Translations under genes and position numbers: made by a program
Assembly (NCBI GenBank): GCA_015501605.1
Contig: JADNRZ010000003.1
Span: 620,001-684,000 of the forward strand
Source: Panaeolus papilionaceus
Taxonomy: Eukaryota; Basidiomycota; Agaricomycetes; Agaricales
Length of the DNA: 64,000 nucleotides
Direction of reading: 5' to 3'
In this document: piece after piece, positions 46,108 to 57,941 of the stretch
How positions within the stretch are numbered: position 1 is the stretch's first letter
How the letters are laid out: each line of letters opens with the position of its first letter
Notes under the pieces: generated by a model
The model's database searches: none
Seen by the model: the letters and a program-made list of their open reading frames with translations, nothing else
Told to the model about the DNA's origin: nothing

Positions 46108-47240
46108 TGTTAAGACGAGTGCTCACAGGTCCGTGGAATGTTACCATCATGTTCGCAATCGAGAGTACTGAGAAGGGTCAAGTCAGAGCGCTTTCGGTGA
46201 CAGTACCACAGAGTATGAGTATTGGGTGACTTCTCACCGAATAAACAAATGAAAAATAACACCCCGTCTCGATTAAATGTTCGTATCAGCGAGTAGCTGC
46301 TCTTCTCCTCATCTCTCCAGAAATGCCCGAACTTTCTCAACACTTGTCGAACGGTCAGGACGACGAGGACGGTCTCGGTAAGAGCGAGGGCAATGTAAGC
46401 AGTGAAGAGGATGTAGTTCTTTCCCTTGATGTGACATCCATGAATGCCTGGTGGAGTAGGTCCGACTGAAAGCAGACAAAGGTCAGCAGCAATCAATTGA
46501 AATGCCCATCATGGAATGACAATGACACTCACATTTTGCGGCGTTGGCCCAGAAGACTAAAATTAGCGTGACAGGTGTGTACACGAGCTGTTATAAGAAT
46601 AGAACAATGATCTCATTAGGTGCTTCTTAAAGAAAGAAGCGCCAAGGTATATACTTACGAAGAGGAAGAGGCAAATGTATGATCTCAGGTTTCTGTCATG
46701 ATCATAAAGGGCTATTGTTCGTAGTACAAGAATACCTTGTGCAGAACCAACGCCTAGTCCGAATAACCCTGTGTAGAGTGACAGACTGAGAAAAGATAGA
46801 CAAAGTGTGAAGGAGGAATGGCCGTACATTGCTGTCCCATATGTAGGCGCGAGCATTGCTCGGTACCCATGTTAGGCGCCAAGTAGACTGTGCGGTGTGA
46901 TAATTAGCACTGGTATTGTAGATCAAGTGTTTAGGATATGCTAACATGTGAGAAGGGGGGGTGTATCGATAAAGGCAGAGTACCGAGTTAAAAAGTAGAG
47001 GAATTTCATCAAGGACCAACGCGATCGCCAAACGTAGGCAATCTCGAGGTCGAGCGTCAAAATAGTATCATAGACCTACACATCGACAACGAAAAAGTCA
47101 GCAATTTGGGAACAGGTTCAGTTCGACGAAATTCATCTCCTCACCAATATGACAGTGCTGGAAACGCAGATATATCTCAGCGCCTGCTCGAACAGGGAAT
47201 CTCCGATAGGCTGTAGGTGGTCATGGCCAATAGCACTCAT
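46073..47240 (-). CDS. DUF6533-family multi-span membrane protein, 3' end replaced by the element
   Basis: Start ATG at 47238-47240. Eight exons are needed, separated by short introns (for example GTGAGGAG...TGTAG and GTAAGTAT...ACAG). The protein begins MSAIGHDHLQPIGDSLFEQA, then shows the DUF6533 signature VYDTILTLDLEIAYVWRSRW ... FLYFLTRYSAFIDT. Further membrane helices follow (GSAQGILVLRTIALYDHDR, LVYTPVTLILVFW, ILFTAYIALALTETVLVVLT, GVLFFICLF and VLSIANMMVTF). This is the common seven-helix layout of this basidiomycete family, whose function is unknown. The last exon reads from the gene into the element at 46107 (VSTRLN then MSETSKMPDKA) and stops at 46073-46075 inside the terminal repeat. 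Relatives normally carry a longer cytoplasmic tail, so this copy is probably truncated. Confidence 0.75.
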
Positions 47241-48642
47241 TGATACGGGTCAGTTCATTGAGAGATGAAGCGACGCGGTCGATAAGTTGGCGAAGGGATA
47301 GCGACGAGTGAGGTTGTTGTGTGGGGCAGATATTGAGTCAACGTTGCAGGATGAATGTCTCAGAAGCTTCGTTACTCGACTTATTAAGGTGGAGCGCCGC
47401 GGCTGTTAGTGTGCTACCGGTATCGCAGCTGTAGAGCCTGGAAACGATGATAGACAGCTGTCCGCGTCTCGAATCGTCCCAATTTGGACAAGATAACATT
47501 CAGATGTTCTGGGGATATCGGTGAGTGTCATACCTATAATTATTAATAAATATGACCGCTTGATGCCGCAACAACATTATGTATTATCACCACCATCAAC
47601 TCACTTTATTGAGAAGTTCAATGAGAGGAAGGGAAAGTGCTGTGCAAAACCCAAGCGCCTCGGGTGGGGCGGGACCGACAACGAATGGAACTGAGATACG
47701 TAGTTGCAGTAGGCTAGTACCACAAGACCAAACCGTCACCAGAGAGACTACTAATGAATGGTGAGCGGAGAAGGGAGTGGAGAGAATTGGATGAATAACT
47801 GACTCCCGAGTCAGATGAGAGAGTTTGAAACGACAGTTTCAGGTCGACACTTTCTATTTATCTGTGGAAAAGTTGGTCGGGATTGGTTGCTCTTTCATAC
47901 AAACATGGGGGTCCTGCGACCTTTGAAGAACCTTTTGCACTCCGAATCGCAGAAGCGGCGGTGCAGACGGAACAAGGTGGGGGAGCAAAGCAAGAGCTGT
48001 TGGGATAGGAAAACAGCGCTATGATAAAATTACTGCACAACAAAACTGCATGGACAAATGTTATTGACCAGAAAATCAATCCGTTTGCATCTCTTGATGT
48101 CCCTTGTTGCTGAGCTTTCAGATGCCTTGTCGATGTCATGGCTTGTGGCCTGGTCGTGGCACCAACACACAGCGACGTTTGGTGTGCGTCCCCCGACGCT
48201 GGATCGAAGGAGATTGAGTTACGATTGTCCTTTATCTACCTACGATTCATACAATGATAGACCAACAAGAGTTCATCTTCTTGGGGTTCCACCTTCGAGC
48301 ATTGAGCAGATTTATATATGGGCTCCAAGTGGGTTAGAGGGTCCAGACAGTTGGTAAGCGATATTACGGGGGAATTAAGCAAGGTCTCGACGTGCACACT
48401 GCAACAACGTGGACCTCGCGACACAAGACCAAACCGAGCTTTCTGCTGTTGCCTGCTGAAATCGCAAAACCCCTGACAGCGCCCTGTTACATTTTCGCTA
48501 TTCCGCGGAATATGGTCATCAGTTAAAAGAGCGTTAACGTTGTGGCTTGTAAGCACTGATATACATATCCTATATTGAACCCTGCGTTTTGTATAATGGT
48601 ACTAGGTTACTAGAGCTTAATCATTTCGCGACAAGCCGTTGG
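47241..48642. other. Intergenic region, no supported gene
   Basis: Contains a minus-strand frame at 47858-48139 with an ATG and one hydrophobic stretch (FWSITFVHAVLLCSNFIIALF), but no family pattern. I do not call it. Confidence 0.4.
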
Positions 48643-49346
48643 CTACATAAAGGCCTCTTCGATACGCCGGTCCCTTATGGCTCTCATAGCATCATCATTA
48701 CAACCTTTCGACTCAGCTGTCGTATGGTCCCTCTCGCCACAGGGAATTTTTTTCATGGTAGCAGAATCGTCCAAATGGATGTGGTTGGTGTCCTTCAAGG
48801 AACTTGACCCTTCGATGTCCTGTCTTCCTAGTCCATGTGTCCAGATGTGTACACCATCCGGCATTGAGCACAACTCAGGAGGAGGCCTACACTGATCAGG
48901 AGCGCTCAAATTCGTATAACCCAACCCAGCTTCAAGGAGAATAGGGCTCGCTTCCCGATTGGCACCATCCAAGCCTTTTTTGCAGTCCATTTCCTTGGAC
49001 TCGGTATCATCACGCCCATCACGCGCTCGGCGCCTCCTGCAACTCCCATGTTGACAAATGTGACACAGAAAGCCCGCTAGAAGAAAGAGCAAAAAGGTGG
49101 CAGCTGCGAGTCCCACTCCAATGAGGCGCCATGTGTTTCGAGTACTCTGAGAGTCTCCCTCGAGTGATAACCCTCGCGTCACGACGTCGATTTGTAGCCC
49201 TTCTGCCGCCGCAGGTAAATACAAGGATGTCAAGACGCGATCATTGTCAATAGGCGCCTTCACTACACATTTAGATTTTAGTTAGCCCTTCCCTTGAGAA
49301 TTCGAAGTCATGCATGCTCACGGAAACTCGTACTGTCGATGTGCAT
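48643..49346 (-). CDS. Hypothetical single-span membrane protein
   Basis: Minimal model: exons 49322-49346 and 48643-49262 join to 214 residues from the ATG at 49344-49346. One membrane helix (LIGVGLAAATFLLFLLAGFL) is followed by Cys-His and a basic stop-transfer block (RRRRARDGR), then a hydrophilic, presumably cytoplasmic tail of about 120 residues. I recognise no family. The true N-terminus is probably longer. Upstream sequence reads protein-like in frame before this ATG (PAFFLSDGQRPTTRRPLEA) and, in a different frame, before that (CEQQVPLQFVFSSIDRINIE). The segment between them lacks a splice donor, so either an unusual splice or a frameshift is present. With that extension it would be a type I membrane protein with an extracellular domain. 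Confidence 0.55.
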
Positions 49347-49848
49347 CGCTTCGAGTGGACGCCTAGTAGTAGGACGTTGACCGTCGCTGAGGAAGAATGC
49401 TGGGTCTAATCTTCGATGTTGATGCGGTCAATGGAGGAAAAGACGAATTGCAACGGCACCTGCTGCTCGCAAGTGCTATTTAATGAAAGGAGCTCTCTGC
49501 GGCATCCTTGACAGTTGCCTCACAAAGGGGTGAAGGCTGTGTGTCTTCTATCGACTGCAGGGGTCTTTACAGCCTTCTACTGCTTTGCTTCAGACCGGCC
49601 ACGTATCCGAGATAACCGACTGCCTTAAGCATCGCATACAGAAGGTGATATGATGAGGGCTTTTCAGCTTTGTACGTATCAAAAATAAATAACCAGCGGA
49701 TACTGCATCAAAGTGGTATACTTATGGTTGGATGGTTGGGGCGTCTCGGGAGTACAGAGTTAAAAAAATAAATTATCCGTAATACATATGTCTTGTTCTC
49801 CTACAAACCGCTACACGGATGGATTCCTACCAAGATTTTAAAGACCCA
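49347..49848. other. Possible 5' coding remnants of the membrane protein gene
   Basis: Minus-strand coding-like stretches at about 49350-49470 (see the previous gene). The rest, to 49848, shows no frame of note. Confidence 0.35.
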
Positions 49849-50391
49849 TCACCCTTTTCTTGAAGTAGACGTTATCTGTTCTTCCTTAATCTCGGCCAGC
49901 TGTTTATCAATCTCCTCCTTCAAATCATCCAATGGCCCAGACACGCCCCCGTCTCCAGCTCCATCCTGTATTGAGTCACTCCGGATGGGCTTCTTTCCTC
50001 TAGACCGACGACTCTGCACATCCTTCCCATCGGAAGACAGGTCAGCCAGGGTGGCTTGCGTCGAGGGTGAAAGTCCCTCTGAACCATCTCCTGCACTTGT
50101 CTCTACCACATCAACGCCGTCTTCCTGAGTCCTGTCTTCTTCGTCTGAACTTTCGTCCTCGTCATCTTTCGCATTTTTCTCATTGGCCAACAACTCTGCT
50201 GTTTCTGCCAGCTCCAGGTCTGTCTGCGCCCTGGATTTTTGGGTTGCTTTGCGTGTGAAGATATTGAAAAGGATGGCAAAGAAGGAGTATAACAAGACGA
50301 ACCCGAACCCCAGCGCTATACTTATGAATACGACAGCAACTGGGGGTAACGGTTTCTTGCTCGTTTTAAAATCGGGGTTAAGCGTGCTCAT
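49849..50391 (-). CDS. Hypothetical single-span membrane protein with acidic tail
   Basis: One uninterrupted frame of 180 residues from the ATG at 50389-50391. A short N-terminus (MSTLNPDFKTSKKPLPP) leads into one long membrane helix (VAVVFISIALGFGFVLLYSF), then a basic flank and a strongly acidic, Ser/Asp/Glu-rich tail (DDEDESSDEEDRTQEDGVD) that ends in a short coiled segment (LDDLKEEIDKQLAEIKEEQ). No family recognised. By the positive-inside rule the tail is probably cytosolic. Confidence 0.6.
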   Translation of the reverse strand: MSTLNPDFKTSKKPLPPVAVVFISIALGFGFVLLYSFFAILFNIFTRKATQKSRAQTDLELAETAELLANEKNAKDDEDESSDEEDRTQEDGVDVVETSAGDGSEGLSPSTQATLADLSSDGKDVQSRRSRGKKPIRSDSIQDGAGDGGVSGPLDDLKEEIDKQLAEIKEEQITSTSRKG

Positions 50392-50885
50392 TTTGGTGAT
50401 ACGTATTGGTGGGAAGTAGGGTTGCCTGTACTCCAATTTACTCGCTCACCCTACGCGCTGACTTATCACTAAGTATGAGCAGAGAATCAGCGAATAACAG
50501 ACAATACTCACATAGATGAGTGAAATGGTAAGTAACACAGATACATAGAAACCATAGCTGTCAACCATCCCCTGACTCCATGATTATTCCTGTAATTGAC
50601 AACAAGGGAATGAATGGGTGCCGAGTCAGGGCGACCGGAGGGTCGAACGTATTCATGAAGGCCGCTAGCAACATGTCATGACAGTACCGCCACAATAAAG
50701 CAATTGTTGAATTCAATTTCATTCGGAATGCCATCCCGAGCTTCAGAGCCTGCAGCTGGTTCAACATCGAACACAAATCGAACAACCACAGCATCTACAA
50801 ATGTTCAAATTACGCTACAAAGTCTTCTATTCACATACAGCAATAACAATTCTACAACTACTATACAAGCCAATCGTCCAAACTC

Positions 50886-51492
50886 TTAGAGTTCTGGCCT
50901 CTCCTCATCCAAAGAGTGGCGTCCTCCACGACCGACGTCAAGGCGATAATCCCATGATGCGCCAAGTTGGCCCTCGGGAACGTTGGAACGACGGTATCCC
51001 GTACCCTTCGACTTCATCGTACCCTTGATCTTGGGCTTAGGCTTGTTTGCCTTCGCTGCGGCCTTGTATGGGGCGATACTAGTCGAGCCAGCCGAAGCAG
51101 CGCCATCAGACAGGACATTGTCCGATCCAGAAGTGGACTCGCCATCGAAGCTGTCGTCATCGTAGGAACCCATGTTGAGGATGGTCGATGCTGCGATGAC
51201 GCTTTGCATGGCCTCGGCGCCACCGTAAATCTGGGCCTCCTCAACGATCTCGTCGCGCATGGCAAGGAGGTGGGATTTAATCTTGGTCAGCTCGACCTCG
51301 CGCTGGTAGATGTCCTCGAGCATCTCATTATACTCCTGGACCTTCTTCTTGTGGTCGACAGGGGCGGTGAGACTGGGCACGAGTAGCTCCTGGATGATCG
51401 TCAGCAGGTTGCATCGATCATCGATTGACAGAGAGTAGACTTACGTCGATAACAGGGATCATGGGGACGTTGTTTTGGGCGATAGAGGACAT
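50886..51492 (-). CDS. Small coiled-coil protein of unknown function
   Basis: Two exons (51445-51492 and 50886-51389) join to 183 residues. The start MSSIAQNNVPMIPVID|ELLVPSLTAPV is followed by a clear coiled coil (KVQEYNEMLEDIYQREVELTKIKSHLLAMRDEIVEE), a Ser/Asp-rich middle and a basic Lys/Gly tail (KPKPKIKGTMKSKGTGYRR). Clean splice sites (GTAAGT...CCAG), the first exon fitting exactly 16 codons, and strong composition bias make it a real gene. I cannot assign a complex. Confidence 0.65.
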
Positions 51493-53812
51493 ATTGATGA
51501 TCTAGGGACATTGACAGGAAACGATTAGCCTGAGACGCAATCATGGACAGAGCGCAATACTCACCTAGTAAGAGGCTCAGAAAAGAGTGTCGGTTGACAA
51601 AAAAACGTTCGAGTCTGTTGCTGGTTATATGGCAAATCGAGGTAAGATGGGTGTTGTTGTGGAACAAGAGGCCTTTTGTACTCTTCCAGAGGGAAGGCTC
51701 AAAGGGTCACATTGGTGTCGTTATCGCGATGGATAATAAAGACACGGGGAATCAGCGTGTTTCGGGCGCGGTCTCAGCAAGGTCAGTTTTCCTTGAACAG
51801 GGACATAATATCCGACAAATGATGCTTCATTTAGGTATTCAGAATCAAGGTTGACTCATACAGTCCAGGCTCGGATCGATAATGCGGGATTACCTGCTCG
51901 GGATGAATATCGGGAAGCAGTTGTGAAGGCTTGTTCTGCCAACATTGATGATTAGGGGCTTATCTGTCGCTGAGAGGTAGCTTCATGCCAGTTAACATGA
52001 CGAAATGGAAAGTGTATTCACCGGAAAGTCATTGGAAACGACTATCGTCTGCTATCAGCAGAGATAAGATATGGCGGGTGCCTTAGACTCGCCTCGATTA
52101 TGAACATCGATCATGTCTGTGTCAACAATCGAATATTTAATTGCAAGTACTGCTTCGATTACAGGGTCAAGGTAATAAGTAAGTGCTTCGCAACATCCTG
52201 ACCAGTTTCTTAATCGAGAATTATCACATAGGGTCAAAATCAGAACGCCATGAGGCTGCCACACCTTCATCGATGGTGTCCCTTGCCATGGTCTGTTTGA
52301 CAGTAAAGCGACGACCATGTGATCCTGACTTTGGCTGCGATAGTCTCAGTCTGGAGATCCAGACTCGTCTAACTCGTTATGTGCATAATCAAAAGATCAT
52401 TCGAATAGGTAATTGCTTTATGCATTGAAGTCGTAATAGCGCCTAACTTTGAGTGTTTTGCTTTACGGGATCTGGATGTATGACCCTAATGACGTCTTTC
52501 TCGTATGCATCTCACCGCGTATTTTCAAGCTTTAGAGTTTATCGGCCAGCCTAGGTCAAGGTAACGGAAATGAAGGATGCATGCGCTATCGCGCTGTGCT
52601 ATAGAGAAGCATAATATACTACAGGTTTTGAAGCAGATAGGGGATAGTCAGAAATATTGAATTCGATTGGGCGTTTTGCTCTTGGTTATTATCGCGCAGA
52701 CATACACCCAGAGAGTGCCAGATGCCTGAGGGTCCAACTTCCAGCGCTTCATACGTTGTCGAATGACTACCGCACGGACCGCATCTCCATCGCGGAATGC
52801 GGGGAATGTATTTATCTGGTACTATCATGGCACGAGAACAAGAAAGAGTACGTGAGTTACTACCAGTTGCCACTACTTAGATGTCCTTGGCGTTCACTTA
52901 GTATAACGTTACGCCGTTAGGGTTTTGTGCTCGTGCTGAAGATATCAAGTTTCCTTGGAATCTGAAATTAAGACGCAGAGATATGGTGCAACATAGATAT
53001 TTATAAATTGTTATCAAATTGGTGTTCTTAACTACAAATTACGGATAAAAATGGAACGAAGCGATTGCATTGACAGATAAGTACAACCTGTGCGCCAGGA
53101 GGGGTGATGTTCAGAAATAGCTCCACCAGTGGGAGCGAATCAAAGACGAGCTGAGGGATTGGGCGGAGAGAAGCAAACGATGAGAGAGAAAAAGCAGTAT
53201 AAGGAACAGGAAAGGGGTAAACACGAAGTTGTCTCAAGCATTGGCAATCCGCACATCCACGTCACAGGAGACGCAAGTATCTCCACGACTTATCGAATAA
53301 AGTTCTCGCCAAGCTATCCACTCTGTGGAATGCAGAAAGTGGTCCACGATTTATTCCACAAATGACGAAATATATTAACGCGAGTTGATTCGGTGGCGAT
53401 ATGAATGAATGGACGAGGTGGAAGAGCGCGGGGAAATTTTCGAAACAGGGAATGAAAAAGGGGGGTGAGGGCATTGGTGGCAGGGGTGGGTCATATGAGA
53501 ACCAAGTTGGGGTTGAGCTGGAAGGTCCGAAAGACAACTGCCATTCAAATAACCAGACGAAGCAACAACCATTCAAATAAGCGTAAGCGCATGTGTGAAA
53601 CGGCAGAGGTGGGTGGGTATCTGAAGTATGAGAAGGCATCACATTTGGTGTGCCCCAAACGGCGATTGAAGGCCTGTCGCGAGAGCAAGTGTATGTCTAT
53701 GCAACGATCTGAAAGCCGAGAGGGCCGTCAGATTTGGCGTGTTGCATCTTGATATGTTTGGATTGAGTAGGTGATTTAGCGGGGAGCCACAATCGTGAGG
53801 TAGGCCTCGTCA
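51493..53812. other. 2.3 kb region without supported gene
   Basis: Short frames of 60-126 codons on both strands have no conserved pattern. I saw no tRNA, repeat or transposon ends. Confidence 0.45.
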
Positions 53813-54442
53813 TCAGTCTTCCTCTCGAATGGCGAAAAGCTCAGAACGCTTTCGTCGATGTCCAGGTTTGAAAGAACTGGACGCGAGAGTGGATGAGATG
53901 GCCCGCGGTGCCTTGCGAGAAATATCAGCAAAGGCTGGGACGCTGTTCGCAAAGATATATGATGGCGGCGAGGATCCTGCCAAGTTGGGAATCATCATGT
54001 AATCGTCGTCCGATGAGTCGTCCGACGAGGAAGGAGAGAGAAGGAATTCCTCCGCGAGTTGATTGGCCATGAGTTCAATCGGATCGCAAATGAGGCCTTG
54101 AATGAGACGAGGCCTGGACTAGAGTTGTGTGTACGCGTTGAGAACTATCAAAAATAGTTGGCTAATAATAGATGGACTTACTGAGGGGGAAGATGAAGGC
54201 GAGGCCGAACTAGATGTGAAGGCACGTATCACAGGACTCTGAGAGGGACTCTGAGGTACAGAGCTTGACGAGCTTGCAGGGGAAGCGCTACGAGGTTGCG
54301 AGCCATTCAAGAATGCGAGGCGTTCGAGGCGCTGGACATCCGACTCCACAAAGCTAAGTTGGCGTCCCTTTGAATCGAAGCGTGGTGAAGGAATTGTAGT
54401 GACAAAAGGTGTACCAAAATGCGAGGGCAACTGAGCAGACAT
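53813..54442 (-). CDS. Hypothetical Ser-rich protein
   Basis: Two exons (54182-54442 and 53813-54118) join to 188 residues from the ATG at 54440-54442. The N-terminal part (LPSHFGTPFVTTIPSPRFD ... QLSFVESDVQRLERLAFLNG) looks structured. A Ser/Pro-rich linker follows (SPASSSSSVPQSPSQSP), then a helix (LICDPIELMANQLAEEFLLS), an acidic Ser/Asp run and a basic end (KPGHRRKRSELFAIREED). No family recognised. The many SP sites suggest phosphorylation. Confidence 0.55.
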
Positions 54443-57400
54443 TGTAGTGGAGGGTTAGAATAATGATGACAGGTTTAGTCTGGATGAAGGTTTATATGTT
54501 GTGCGATGAAAGCACAAGAATTACGGGGGTTATTTTGAAAGACTGCGGGATTATATAGGAACATGACAGGAAAGGGTTACGATGATGAGATCTTGGTTCG
54601 AAAATAGAGGCATACTGTTGAGTCATCTCGGAGCATTCCCCCCGTGATTATGTGGTAAATCCGGCAGAGAATCTCCTTTTCTGTGTTCCACTGACAAACC
54701 CGATTCTCATCCAAATCACTTTTTTACTGCCTAACCGCTATTGTTTTTAATTTTGGTCATTTAATACAATGTTTGAATATCTTCATTTTGCACCCTTTTA
54801 TCATTTTTCTATTGGAATTTCAATCGGAACATTGGTTGCACAACAAAGACCACGTCTACATTCTGGGGGGATGATGATGACATGTTGTTCCACTACTTCC
54901 GGGGGTTCACACGGAAATCATCTTTGCTCAATCATCATGTCGCCGCCTCGACGCGTTGCTTTTTAACCGTATTACACTTGACAGATTTCCGCCGTCAAAA
55001 AAGTTTCCGCTGACTAGCTTTTGCATTTGTCATACCTTAACCTCGTAATGCAGTCTAGCAGCTGACGAACCCGACGATCCTCGCTTTACTACCTGACCCA
55101 AGACTCAGACTCTCAACTAGTCAAATGGTATTGCAATTTACTGCAATTATTACGCCTCGAGGCCAAAGGAAACCTTATCGTCTTTGTTTGTGGGATCGTC
55201 ATTCGTTCCCAGTATTCCAATGCACGAAATGGGATCCGTTCACTCGTGGGCAATGGGTAATGAATGTCGTCTTTTGCTCTTTCACCTGCCTCGTTTCAAA
55301 GAATCCCCAGCAGGCATTTATTCCGACTTCAGAGTGTCTTATCGACTTCATCTTCTTTCTGATTTAGGACGACTCTGCAGTGGATTCAAGAATAAACTAC
55401 CCAAACGATACCATCTTCCAGACTTCCACACTCTTTGATACCTGATTAAGGTCTAATCAACTTGTAATCAACGTCTCTGTTACCATCTCTTTATTCTACC
55501 ACGTCTCTTCCGCATCAACCGCGCCACTGGCATCCACCCCGCAATGAGGCTAAACATGTACAGACTTCTGACTACGTTCTATGCTTATGGATCGGATGCG
55601 TTGCCTTGTTCGACTAGAGTCCATCGTGACGACATCACGGGTTCTCTGCGCTTGACCAAAATATCTCGTTAATCCGAAATGAAATCCAGGAGCAAGACGT
55701 GTTTAACATTTGTGTAGAACACGTTCTCTCAAGACGGTTCTGTGAAACAGTTTCTCCGAAGATTTGCTCTGAACTGTGGTTCTGGAACACGGTGAGAACC
55801 CTCACTTCGACCTATTTCCGTTCGTTTATCGACGACAAAAGTAGTAGAGATACTGTGATACAGAAAATAGTACCGGCGGTGTTCTAGAGCACGGTCCGAC
55901 TTCTTATCACCTCAATTATCTTCATAACACCTTTATTGCATGTAGTATGATATGCAGTTAGTATCATCCATATTCCGGGGCTAACGAGGCTGTGAGCACA
56001 GTTCCGGGTATCCGACATATCTGTTTACACTTCATCATGGCAGATGTACCTATATAGTCAACACACCCTACCCTCAAATTGTGAACGTCTTCTACAATAA
56101 AACTTCAGAGAAGATTCAATTCGTCCAGACCCCCAATTGTGTGCATATTCTCGACTGTGGCATCTGTTACTGTTTGCAGCCACATTCTAGACTATTCAGT
56201 GTCGTATGACTGCGTACCCTTATGTCGCGTCTCCTTTGTCTGCGATGACTCCGATGAAGTCTGTATCTAATATCGTGAGGCGCTCTTCTTCAGCATGCAC
56301 GAAAGGTGTAACAACCCAACTTCGAGGGACTGGATTCTTGATAGCATCCTCGAAAATAGCCGAACCATTGACGAAGCAATAGATTATAGCACGAAAGCCT
56401 AGTTCGCTATCAAAGAGTCTTATCGACATCCGATGCAATCAGGCGGGTTGTTGATCCCTGATCCAGCCTTTCTCACGTCAATAATTTATAGACCTTCCAT
56501 CCATTTCCATTACTTGCTACTTACCCGTTCGACACCGGCAGTTTAAAATTAAAATGTTACAAAAAGAGAGTACCTGCATTTGTATGCATCTCATCGCATT
56601 TTACGCTTATAATTGATTGTGTCGCTAGCTCGGAGACGGGACATGAATTAATCATTCTTGCAGCTCTGAGGACTTGTTGTGTTTTGCTACACGTTGCTTT
56701 GTAATATGTATCTGAATGCCTCGAGTAGCACGAACCTACAGGTTGATTTAGAAGTTCGAAGAGTGTATTCCGGTAAGATGCACACCGCACGATCCATCCC
56801 TATGCGCATACGTAGGTCTACCACCCAGTTTGGAGGTTCTCTTGGTTTGTGATCCAGCGCCCATCCATTTACTCTGACAACTAGCTCATGCCGGTGGCAA
56901 TGAAATACTGACCGTGGTTTAAAATCTTTACGGTTGAAGAGAGCACTGAAGAGGTAACGAACTGTGAAGCATCAAGAACTTTGGAGTGATAGTCGTTCAT
57001 GGGTGACGTGCACAGGGTCTTGAGTTTTAGGGCGCGGAATCTTTTTGATGGAGGGGCGCCAAATTGTCGTCGTCGTCTGACTACAGGAGTCGAGCGCTAG
57101 TTGGGCGTGATCGTTTGAAAACGTATGTCCTGACAAAGGGTTGTTCGCACACTCCCATTGAATTCGCATTAGGGAAGTTCTCCGGCAAGTACTGCATGCG
57201 GGCGCAGGGCTCTCAAAAGGATGTCTGTTTCGAGTTTTCCTCCCTCTTTAACAGAAAGCGACTGTATTGAATACATATGTATGCGAAGAACGGAATGAAA
57301 CACAAGGTGGGCTGTGCACAACCTAAATATTGGTATAATACACTGGATAGGAGAGCATTGGAACATAACTCATAAGAAGGACGCCCTTAACCATTACAGG

Positions 57401-57941
57401 AGACCTGACAAAGGTTCCAACACTTTTTTTCATCGCCGTGATCGTATCGGAGAGGTAGTACTTGTGAAGAATACGGTGCAAGGATCTGTCAAACGCACCA
57501 AATTCCCATGTGGACCCCGGAGGATTGAGCATCCAAGTAGGGCTAGTATAGGCGATATATGATGTAGCGGGGATGTCCTGGAAGATGGATGAATCCATTG
57601 ATTATGATCCTTGGCAAACAGTTGCGTATACTTGAGTACTCACCAAATTTGTTTCAAGATCCTCTGGTGAAATGACCCTTCGTGCTGCCCAAAGTAAGAC
57701 CCGCCTAGCATAGGTCATATAAAGATAACTGGTCACCCAAGTCCTCCGCCGCTCCAAGTACCTGAAGAACTCTTGAAATTTGAGTTTGAACTTCCAAAGG
57801 AGTGTCTTCAGTGACTGGTCTTGTTTCATCTTGAAGAACATCAACATTAATTACATCAAATGGTGCAGTTCGAAACAGGTGAGGCACTCACCGTGACACT
57901 CTGAAAATATGAAACAGCTTCCGGAGGAAAGTAAGCCTCCG
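54443..57941. other. 3.5 kb gene-poor region; coding-like traces at its right end
   Basis: 54443-57300 holds only unconserved short frames. On the minus strand, 57323-57598 (QDIPATSYIAYTSPTWMLNP) and 57602-57887 look protein-like and lie just after the NACHT gene's stop. They may be further exons of it, or remains of another gene; I could not splice them in without a guess. Confidence 0.4.
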
